A DNA stretch of 64,000 bases from Lachnospiraceae bacterium UBA7196. Its GTDB lineage: Bacteria; Bacillota; Clostridia; Lachnospirales; Lachnospiraceae. Of this stretch, positions 57,918 through 64,000 are shown piece by piece (position 1 is the first letter of the stretch; each line of letters begins with the position of its first letter). The stretch spans positions 33,642-97,641 of the forward strand of contig DKUU01000026.1 in the NCBI GenBank assembly GCA_002490835.1. The letters run 5' to 3'. The notes under the pieces were generated by a model, which saw nothing but the letters and a program-made list of their open reading frames with translations, was not told the DNA's origin and made no database searches. A program made the translations under genes and the position numbers.

Positions 57918-59033
57918 ATGTTTCAAAAAGAGATTATATATATGGGCCTGCATAAGGATGGCAGCCGCGTGGGGAGCGCGGGATTTCTGAAAGCGGAAAA
58001 ACGGGACAAGACCAGCAAATTGACCATGATGGTCAAGAACCTTCCCCTTTCGATAGAAGGCAGATTTCCCGTGCGCTACTGCCTCGGCGGGGCAAGCGGC
58101 GGGCAGGAAGCTGTTGACGCAGCGGAGCATTCTGAGTACATAGATCGGATGGCGTGGAAAGAAGAAGACGGGATCACGCTGCGGGATGGCGGCGGCTTTT
58201 GGGAAAAGGAGGAAGCGGAAGCTTCGGAGCGCATTTATGTGCAGATCCTATTGCCGAACGGTTATCTGGTGGAGGGAAAAAGTAAGGCCGCGCTGAAACA
58301 GACGCCCCCAAAAGCGGAAATGCTGCCTGTAGAATCTGCGGCGGTCCCGATGAGCGAATCTGCAGCGGCCCAAGCGGGCGGGCCTGTGCCAGTGAAACAG
58401 CCCGTTCCTGCTGTAGAGCCTGTCGCCGCAATGCGCGAGTCTGCGCCTGTCAAGTGGGATGTTCCCGCCGTAGAGTCTGCCGTCGTAATGCGCGAATCTG
58501 CGCCTGTCGAGTGGGGTGTTCCCGCCGTAGAGCCTGCCGCCACCCCGCGCGAATCTGCGCCCGTCGTCAGCGCCTCGTCGCAGACAGTCATGCCGGAGCG
58601 CCCGCCCCTGATGGCGGATGCCCTTGCGATAGAAGGGTTAAAGGAAGATAAGTGGGAGCAGATTCTTGATACCTACGATCAGATTCACCCTTATGGCGAC
58701 GACAGGGTCTATGTCAAGATCGCGCCTAAGGATTTTATCATTCTGTCGGGCAATTGTCAGCATCTGGTGAACAACAGTTTCCTTCTGCACGGTTTTTATA
58801 ATTACCGCTATGTGATCCTTGGGAGGGGAGAAAATTCACTGCGTGAATCATCTGCGGGAGGCTATTCCGTATCCACTCCAGAGAAAGAGACATATTTTCT
58901 GGGAGTGCCGGGCGTCTTTTATGAAAGGGAAAAGATGGTGGCGCTGATGTTTGGCTTCGAGGCTTTTGAATGCGAAGGCGGCAATCCGAAGCCCGGTGAC
59001 TTCGGTTATTATCTGCGCAGGGTGGAACTGTAA
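57918..59033 (+). CDS. DUF6128 protein with repeat linker
   Basis: 371 residues, soluble. N-terminal beta domain (1-120: KEIIYMGLHKDGSRVGSAGFLKAEKRDKTSKLTMMVKNL), a Pro/Ala/Val linker (about 125-225) with 19-residue repeats of the kind RESAPVKWDVPAVE, and a C-terminal DUF6128 domain (about 230-371: WEQILDTYDQIHPYGDDRVYVKIAPKDFIIL...FLLHGFYNYRYVILGR). Widespread in Lachnospiraceae; function unknown. GGGGAGGGGAGACT before the ATG is a strong ribosome binding site. Confidence 0.75.
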   Translation: MFQKEIIYMGLHKDGSRVGSAGFLKAEKRDKTSKLTMMVKNLPLSIEGRFPVRYCLGGASGGQEAVDAAEHSEYIDRMAWKEEDGITLRDGGGFWEKEEAEASERIYVQILLPNGYLVEGKSKAALKQTPPKAEMLPVESAAVPMSESAAAQAGGPVPVKQPVPAVEPVAAMRESAPVKWDVPAVESAVVMRESAPVEWGVPAVEPAATPRESAPVVSASSQTVMPERPPLMADALAIEGLKEDKWEQILDTYDQIHPYGDDRVYVKIAPKDFIILSGNCQHLVNNSFLLHGFYNYRYVILGRGENSLRESSAGGYSVSTPEKETYFLGVPGVFYEREKMVALMFGFEAFECEGGNPKPGDFGYYLRRVEL

Positions 59034-59066
59034 GGATAGTTTTTTTGATATGATATACGAAAATAT

Positions 59067-59092
59067 AAAACGGGGACGAGCTCCCCGTTTTT
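59067..59092. terminator. Bidirectional terminator between DUF6128 gene and SRP RNA
   Basis: CGGGGA-CGAGC-TCCCCG with TTTTT on the plus-strand side and TTTTA on the minus-strand side. It ends both the DUF6128 transcript and the SRP RNA/tRNA transcript. Confidence 0.85.
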
Positions 59093-59108
59093 CTGCGCGT
59101 ATTCTAAA

Positions 59109-59372
59109 TCCGTGCGCCTTATGTCGAGCCGGAGCCCATATACGTTACCTTTACAGTTAACTCCGCCAGGCACCCTTACGGCACATGAAAGGTTCCACTT
59201 AGTGCTGCTGTGTTCCCACCCTGACACGGTTCATGGATTCTCATTGCGTAAGACCCAAACTTCAACGCCACTTATAAAGGGCAGCTACACAAGCGAAGGC
59301 CCTCGATAAAGCATCACCCCCACTAGAGCGGATTGTGGGTACAAGGCACCGCTAACGCCCCGGCTGCACGGA
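59109..59372 (-). ncRNA. ffs: Signal recognition particle RNA, large Firmicutes type
   Basis: About 264 nt. On the minus strand the 5' end CCGTGC pairs with the 3' GCACGG. The Alu-like part follows Bacillus scRNA (GCGGTGCC, TGTACC, ATCCGCTCTAG). The apical S domain contains GTTTGGGTCTTACGCAA, ATGAACCGTGTCAGG, GGAA, ACAGCAGCA and TAAGTGGAACC, the Ffh-binding loops. It forms SRP with Ffh for targeting membrane proteins. It lies directly after tRNA-Ser and probably shares a transcript. Confidence 0.9.
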
Positions 59373-59374
59373 AG

Positions 59375-59460
59375 CGGAGACGGAGGGATTCGAACCCTCG
59401 TGCCCCGGAGGGCTAACGCATTTCGAGTGCGCCCCGTTATGACCACTTCGATACGTCTCC
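59375..59460 (-). tRNA. tRNA-Ser (anticodon CGA)
   Basis: Acceptor stem GGAGACG with CGTCTCC, anticodon loop CTCGAAA (anticodon CGA at 59423-59425), a long variable arm typical of class II tRNA, and T-loop GTTCGAATC. Discriminator G, no encoded CCA. It reads UCG codons. Directly upstream of the SRP RNA. Confidence 0.95.
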
Positions 59461-59627
59461 ATTTGCTCGCGGCAGAAAAAGTCCTGTAAATGCTGTCCGA
59501 GCATTTCTAGTATACGGCAGAAACGGCCCGGAAGCAAGTGTTTTCTGGAAAGGAGATGCAGATTTCCTTCCCGCGTTGGATTTTTGCGGTATAAGTGTTA
59601 TAATATACACAAAAAACGGAGGCGCAC

Positions 59628-60119
59628 ATGACGCAGGACGAAAAATATATGAGAGAAGCCTTAAAACAGGCGAAGAAGGCCTACGATCTGGGCGAAGTGC
59701 CGATCGGCTGCGTGATCGTTTATCAGGACAGGATCATCGGCAGGGGCTACAACAGGCGAAATACCGACCGCAATACCCTTGCCCACGCGGAGATCACTGC
59801 GATCAACAAAGCCAGCAAGGCATTAAAAGACTGGCGGCTTGAAGAGTGTACGCTTTATGTGACGCTGGAACCCTGTCAGATGTGCGCCGGGGCTATCGTA
59901 CAGGCGAGAGTCACGGAGACCGTGATCGGCGCTATGAATCCCAAGGCCGGCTGCGGCGGCTCTATCTTAAATATCTTGGAAATGCCGGAATTTAACCATC
60001 AGGTAGTCGTGCGGCGGGGCGTTCTGCAGGAGGACTGTACCAATCTGCTCAACTCTTTTTTTAAAGAGCTTCGTGAAAGGAATAAGGTCGAAAAGCAGTT
60101 GAGGCGAAACGCAAAATGA
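59628..60119 (+). CDS. tadA: tRNA adenosine(34) deaminase
   Basis: 163 residues. Deaminase zinc site HAEITAI (His and catalytic Glu, about residue 54) and PCQMCAG (about 84-90). RHNTDRN-type loop is present as RRNTDRNTLAHAE. It converts A34 to inosine in tRNA-Arg(ACG). ACGGAGGCGCAC precedes the ATG. Typically beside the SRP RNA and dnaX in Firmicutes, as here. Confidence 0.9.
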   Translation: MTQDEKYMREALKQAKKAYDLGEVPIGCVIVYQDRIIGRGYNRRNTDRNTLAHAEITAINKASKALKDWRLEECTLYVTLEPCQMCAGAIVQARVTETVIGAMNPKAGCGGSILNILEMPEFNHQVVVRRGVLQEDCTNLLNSFFKELRERNKVEKQLRRNAK

Positions 60120-60168
60120 GGTATACTTAAACTACGTTTACAGAATTAAGAAATGGAGGGTTACGGGT

Positions 60169-61242
60169 ATGAAGAGAATCGGAATGTTGACCAGCGGCGG
60201 CGATTGTCAGGCTTTGAACGCGGCGATGAGAGGCGTAGTGAAATGCCTTTCCTGCAGCGGCGAGGACGTGGAGATCTACGGTTTTTTGGATGGCTACAAG
60301 GGTATGATCTACGGAGATTTTCGTATTTTGACCGGAAATGATTTCGCTGGCATCCTCACAAAGGGCGGCACTATTCTGGGCAGTTCCAGAACGCCCTTTA
60401 AGTTGATGCGCGAGCCGGATGAGAACGGCCTCGATAAGGTGGAGGCGATGAAACAGAATTACTTTAAGTTAAAGCTTGACTGTATGGTGATTCTGGGCGG
60501 CAACGGCACCCATAAGACAGCCAATATGCTGCGCGAGGAAGGCCTTAACGTGATCACCCTTCCGAAGACGATTGACAACGACCTCTGGGGTACGGATATG
60601 ACCTTCGGTTTCCAGAGTGCGGTCAACATTGCTACGGATTGTATCGACTGCATCCATACTACGGCATCTTCCCACGGACGTATCTTCATTGTGGAAGTCA
60701 TGGGACATAAGGTTGGCTGGCTTACCCTGAACGCGGGTATCGCGGGCGGCGCGGACATCATCCTCATCCCGGAGATTCCTTACGACATCGACAGCGTGAT
60801 CAAAGCGATCAATGGCCGTGCGGCCAGAGGTTCCCGCTTTACCATCATGGCGGTAGCTGAGGGCGCGATCTCGAAGGATGATGCGAAGCTTTCGAAAAAA
60901 GAATATAAGGAAAAGATGAAGAATTATCCTTACCCTTCCGTTTCCTATGAGATCGCAGATCAGATCATTAAAAAGACCGGCATGGACGTGCGCGTTACGG
61001 TGCCGGGCCACACCCAGCGCGGCGGAAGCCCCTGCCCTTACGACAGAGTGTTTGCGACCAGACTCGGCGCGGAGGCCGGCAAGCTGATCTTACAGGGCGA
61101 GTACGGCTTTATGGTGGGCTATAAGAATAGAGAGATCGTGAGAGTGCCGCTTGAGGAAGTGGCCGGCAAGCTGAAAATGGTATCACCCGACGCCACCATC
61201 GTGCAGGAGGCGAAGATGGTGGGTATCAGCTTTGGAGACTAA
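60169..61242 (+). CDS. pfkA: 6-phosphofructokinase
   Basis: 357 residues. PFK motifs: LTSGGDCQALNAAMRGVV, GGTILGSSR, ILGGNGTHKTA, catalytic LPKTIDNDLWGTD, VEVMGHKVGWLTLNAGIAGGAD, EGAISKDD and VTVPGHTQRGGSPCPYDR. At the site that tells ATP from PPi enzymes it has GGNGT rather than GGDGS (ATP) or GGDDT (PPi): the Gly favours ATP, while the Asn in place of the Mg-binding Asp marks a separate clade. Phosphorylates fructose-6-phosphate in glycolysis. AATGGAGGGTTACGGGT before the ATG. Confidence 0.9.
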   Translation: MKRIGMLTSGGDCQALNAAMRGVVKCLSCSGEDVEIYGFLDGYKGMIYGDFRILTGNDFAGILTKGGTILGSSRTPFKLMREPDENGLDKVEAMKQNYFKLKLDCMVILGGNGTHKTANMLREEGLNVITLPKTIDNDLWGTDMTFGFQSAVNIATDCIDCIHTTASSHGRIFIVEVMGHKVGWLTLNAGIAGGADIILIPEIPYDIDSVIKAINGRAARGSRFTIMAVAEGAISKDDAKLSKKEYKEKMKNYPYPSVSYEIADQIIKKTGMDVRVTVPGHTQRGGSPCPYDRVFATRLGAEAGKLILQGEYGFMVGYKNREIVRVPLEEVAGKLKMVSPDATIVQEAKMVGISFGD

Positions 61243-61277
61243 AATCGCAGATAACACTGCGCTGACATGGAGGCGTC

Positions 61278-62849
61278 ATGTCATATACCGCGTTATACCG
61301 GAAGTTCCGCCCCAGCCGTTTTGAGGAAGTAAAGGGGCAGGAACATATCGTGACAACATTACAAAATCAGATCAAGGCGGACCGCATCGGTCATGCTTAT
61401 CTGTTCTGCGGCACCAGAGGTACGGGCAAGACTACGATTGCCAAGATACTGGCGCGGGCGGTGAATTGCGAGCATCCCGTGGAAGGAAGCCCCTGCGGAG
61501 AGTGCGCAAGCTGCAAGGCGATCGCTGCCGGCACGAGCATGAATGTGATCGAGATCGATGCCGCTTCGAACAACGGCGTGGATAATATTCGTGAGATCGT
61601 GGATGAGGTATCCTATTCCCCTGCGGAAGGCCGCTTTAAGGTCTACATCATCGACGAGGTACACATGCTCTCTATCGGGGCTTTTAACGCGCTCTTAAAG
61701 ACGCTGGAAGAACCGCCGTCCTATGTGATCTTTATTCTGGCGACTACGGAAGTGCATAAGATACCGATTACCATTTTATCGCGCTGTCAGCGTTATGATT
61801 TTCGCAGGATCACGATTGATACCATCACGGAGAGACTGCGGGAACTGATGGATCAAGAGGGTGTGCAGGTGGAGGAAAAAGCGCTCCGCTATGTGGCGAA
61901 GACTGCGGACGGCTCTATGCGCGACGCTTTGAGTCTGCTCGATCAGTGTATCGCCTTTCATTTCGGGCAGGAGCTGACCTACGATAAGGCGCTTGACGTG
62001 CTTGGCGCGGTAGATACGGAAGTTTTTGGCAGGCTTTTCGGTCACATCCTGAGACGCGAGGTGACTGGCTGCATCGAACTATTGCAGGAGATCGTTATGC
62101 AAGGGCGGGAGCTTGTGCAGTTTGTCGCGGATTTTACATGGTATCTGCGCAATCTCATGCTGCTGCAGTCCGCGGACGATATCGAGGATATCATAGATGT
62201 GTCTTCGGATAATCTGGTCGTTCTCAAAGAGCAGGCGGGAATGGTGGAGACGGAAACGCTGATGCGCTATATCCGTATTTTTTCGGAATTGTCCGGCCAG
62301 ATCAGATACGCGTCCCAGAAAAGAATTACAATTGAAATTGCGTTAATAAAATTATGCAGGCCCGATATGGAGAAGGATCTTGGTTCCGTGGTGGAGCGGG
62401 TCAGGGTGATAGAGGAGCAGTTGGAAAACGGTGTCGCGGTTGCTGTTTCCGACACTTTGAGCGGCAGTGGAGAGAGCGTACAGGCGTCAGGGCAGGCAAA
62501 AAAGGAGAGGCCCCCTTTGCCGAAGGCGATTCCGGAAGACGTACAGGCCGCAGTGGAGCGTTGGCCTGATATCGTGGCAAATACGGATATGCCCATGCGG
62601 CAGTATTTGCGGAGTGCGCACCTGACCCTGGGTGGAGACAGCAGACTGTTGGTGATGGTGGAGGACGGTCTTGCTTCCGATTATTTTTTAAAGCAGGAAG
62701 GCCACAGGGAACTTTTGGAGCAGATGCTCTCCGACGCTGTGGGCAAGGAGATTGACGTGACGGTTCAGGCTGTAAAGAGCAGGGAAACCTTTGAGCAGAA
62801 TTACGTGGACTTGTCACAGCTCATTCATATGGAAATAGAAGAAGAATAA
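61278..62849 (+). CDS. dnaX: DNA polymerase III gamma/tau subunit
   Basis: 523 residues. AAA+ clamp loader: LYRKFRPSRFEEVKGQEHI, Walker A GTRGTGKT, zinc module C-x8-C-x2-C-x2-C (CEHPVEGSPCGECASC), Walker B VYIIDEVHML, sensor 1 LATTEVHKIPITILSRCQRYDF. Domain III follows and a shorter, diverged tau tail (from about 390). Loads the sliding clamp in DNA replication. Part of the dnaX-ybaB-recR block typical of bacteria. ATGGAGGCGTC precedes the ATG. Confidence 0.95.
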   Translation: MSYTALYRKFRPSRFEEVKGQEHIVTTLQNQIKADRIGHAYLFCGTRGTGKTTIAKILARAVNCEHPVEGSPCGECASCKAIAAGTSMNVIEIDAASNNGVDNIREIVDEVSYSPAEGRFKVYIIDEVHMLSIGAFNALLKTLEEPPSYVIFILATTEVHKIPITILSRCQRYDFRRITIDTITERLRELMDQEGVQVEEKALRYVAKTADGSMRDALSLLDQCIAFHFGQELTYDKALDVLGAVDTEVFGRLFGHILRREVTGCIELLQEIVMQGRELVQFVADFTWYLRNLMLLQSADDIEDIIDVSSDNLVVLKEQAGMVETETLMRYIRIFSELSGQIRYASQKRITIEIALIKLCRPDMEKDLGSVVERVRVIEEQLENGVAVAVSDTLSGSGESVQASGQAKKERPPLPKAIPEDVQAAVERWPDIVANTDMPMRQYLRSAHLTLGGDSRLLVMVEDGLASDYFLKQEGHRELLEQMLSDAVGKEIDVTVQAVKSRETFEQNYVDLSQLIHMEIEEE

Positions 62850-62909
62850 AAGAATAAAATACAGAAAATAAAGTCTAGGATATCAGGCGAAAGAAAGGAA
62901 CAATGAACC

Positions 62910-63263
62910 ATGGCAAAAAGAGGCGGATTTCCGGGCGGCGGGATGCCCGGCAACATGAACAATCTGATGAAGCAGGCACAGCGGATGCAGCGGCAGATGG
63001 AGGAGAGTCAGAAAGAGCTGGAAACAAAGGAGTTTACGGCTAAGGCCGGCGGCGGCGCGGTGGAAGTGACCGTGACGGGCAAGCGAGAGCTGACGAAGGT
63101 GAAACTGTCCGAGGAAGTCGTGGATCCCGATGATATTGAGATGCTTGAGGATCTGGTGATGGCAGCGGCGAACGAGGCGCTGCGAATGGCGGAAGAAGCG
63201 AATGCCGAGGCGATGAATAAGATGACGGGCGGCCTTGGTCTGGGCGGAGGTCTGCCGTTCTGA
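62910..63263 (+). CDS. ybaB: YbaB/EbfC nucleoid-associated protein
   Basis: 117 residues. GGGMPGNMNNLMKQAQRMQRQMEESQKELETKEFTAKAGGGAVEVTVTGKRELTKVKL is the typical YbaB core, with Gly-rich ends (GLGLGGGLPF). Small dimeric DNA-binding protein. AAGAAAGGAACAATGAACC before the ATG. Its stop TGA overlaps the recR ATG by one base. Confidence 0.9.
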   Translation: MAKRGGFPGGGMPGNMNNLMKQAQRMQRQMEESQKELETKEFTAKAGGGAVEVTVTGKRELTKVKLSEEVVDPDDIEMLEDLVMAAANEALRMAEEANAEAMNKMTGGLGLGGGLPF

Positions 63264-63859
63264 TGGAGCTTTACAGCGGACATATCAATAAATTAATAGA
63301 AGAGCTTGCAGGTCTGCCCGGCATCGGCCACAAATCGGCGGGAAGACTGGCTTTTCATCTGATCAGTATGCCGAAGGCAAAGGTGGAGCGGCTGGCAAAA
63401 ACCATTCTTGACGCCAAGGAAAACGTGCGCTATTGCAGCGAGTGTTTTACCCTCACAGACAAGGAAATCTGTCCGATCTGTGCGAATGCGAACAGGGATC
63501 ACGGCCTGATTATGGTGGTAGAAAATGCGCGGGATTTGGCGGCTTATGAAAAGACGGGCAAGTATACGGGCGTCTATCATGTGCTGCACGGCGCGATATC
63601 TCCCATGCTGGGGATCGGGCCGGGAGATATCCGCTTAAAGGAGCTGATGCAGCGGCTGGAAGGCGACGTCAGGGAGGTCATCATCGCTACAAATTCCAGT
63701 CTGGAAGGCGAAACGACGGCTATGTATATCAGCAAGCTCATCAAGCCTACGGGGATCAGGGTGACAAGAATCGCCAGCGGCGTGCCGGTGGGGGGAGACC
63801 TTGAGTACATCGATGAGGTGACGCTGCTGCGGGCGCTGGAGGGAAGAGTGGAATTATGA
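63263..63859 (+). CDS. recR: Recombination mediator RecR
   Basis: 198 residues, normal length. HhH motif LAGLPGIGHKSAGRLAFHL, zinc finger C-x2-C...C-x2-C (YCSECFTLTDKEICPIC), Toprim domain LIMVVENARDLAAYEKTGKYTGVYHVLHG, and a C-terminal Walker-B-like end. Works with RecO/RecF to load RecA on gapped DNA. Overlaps ybaB by one base (TGATG), so translation is coupled. Confidence 0.95.
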   Translation: MELYSGHINKLIEELAGLPGIGHKSAGRLAFHLISMPKAKVERLAKTILDAKENVRYCSECFTLTDKEICPICANANRDHGLIMVVENARDLAAYEKTGKYTGVYHVLHGAISPMLGIGPGDIRLKELMQRLEGDVREVIIATNSSLEGETTAMYISKLIKPTGIRVTRIASGVPVGGDLEYIDEVTLLRALEGRVEL

Positions 63860-63906
63860 TTGCGAAACTCCTTCGGGATTGTTGAATTGTACAAATAATA
63901 ATCAAT

Positions 63907-63995
63907 GCAGACGCGCTTTCGCTCCAACCGACCCGTAGCGGTACATAAGATGCCAAAGTACGGCATCTAAGTACCGACGGTTCGCTAGGGTCTGC
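63907..63995 (+). repeat. Imperfect 89-nt palindrome at the window edge
   Basis: Outer arms GCAGAC (63907-63912) and GTCTGC (63990-63995); inner strong hairpin CGGTAC..AGATGCC (63939-63954) with GGCATCT..GTACCG (63962-63976) around AAAGTAC. No open reading frame explains it. It may be a structured RNA, a palindromic repeat or a large terminator-like fold after recR (no T-run seen before the window ends). Confidence 0.55.
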
Positions 63996-64000
63996 TTATG

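Overview
The window is a stretch of chromosome from a low-to-mid GC, spore-forming Gram-positive anaerobe, most likely a member of the Lachnospiraceae (Clostridia, Bacillota). This is inferred from several features seen in the sequence: a long Firmicutes-type SRP RNA beside a tRNA-Ser, a dnaX-ybaB-recR block, spmB, a FabT-like regulator, YesM/YesN two-component proteins, a stand-alone MsmK/UgpC-type sugar ATPase, and BspA-like surface proteins built from LRR_5, Big_2 and CUB-like modules. No rRNA, CRISPR array or transposase gene was found.

Region by region. 1-10.5 kb is an accessory mosaic of small modules: the end of a secreted repeat protein, an AAC(6')-like acetyltransferase, uridine phosphorylase, a HicAB toxin-antitoxin pair whose hicA seems to start at ATA, a SpoU methyltransferase, DUF5674, a Nudix hydrolase, an Abi_2/AbiF HEPN protein with an upstream hairpin RNA, a small kinase, a GNAT enzyme and a SulP transporter. 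10.7-15.3 kb is a 1493-residue surface protein whose promoter has ten consecutive G residues in its spacer, the layout of a phase-variable promoter. 15.5-21.6 kb holds an FAD enzyme, a ROK sugar kinase, an SGNH esterase, a MerR/TipAS regulator and an MFS pump with a leader peptide and a hairpin that hides its ribosome binding site. 21.7-24.5 kb is a type II restriction-modification unit (C5 methyltransferase plus MvaI/BcnI-type endonuclease) lying between imperfect direct repeats, with a LexA-like palindrome in its promoter.

24.5-37 kb carries regulators and transporters: an XRE repressor, a lipoprotein, a LytTR/GHKL two-component pair, a ZIP metal transporter overlapping a MATE pump tail to tail, the pump's MarR regulator, an AAA ATPase behind 39-bp tandem repeats, SpmB, a FabT-like repressor with its own palindromic box, a DUF885 metallopeptidase-like protein and a diguanylate cyclase. 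37.1-47.8 kb is one sugar-uptake system: YesM kinase, a membrane-anchored sugar-binding protein and YesN regulator in one operon, then a GntR/LacI-type repressor on the other strand, then a binding lipoprotein, ABC ATPase and two permeases. 47.9-52 kb holds a GNAT enzyme and a cyclic-di-GMP cluster (HD/HD-GYP protein, DUF624 membrane protein, cache-GGDEF protein). 52-55.3 kb is a copper efflux unit: a CsoR box, csoR, and a copA fused in frame to copZ that keeps its own ribosome binding site and start codon.

55.5-64 kb is mostly core genome: shared sugar ABC ATPase, PucR/CdaR-type regulator, a DUF6128 protein, SRP RNA, tRNA-Ser(CGA), tadA, pfkA, dnaX, ybaB and recR, ending in a long imperfect palindrome at the window edge.

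Two 96-98 bp elements at 20.3 and 33.1 kb share one fold with compensating base changes and look like copies of a structured repeat or RNA family. I could not assign it to a known family.
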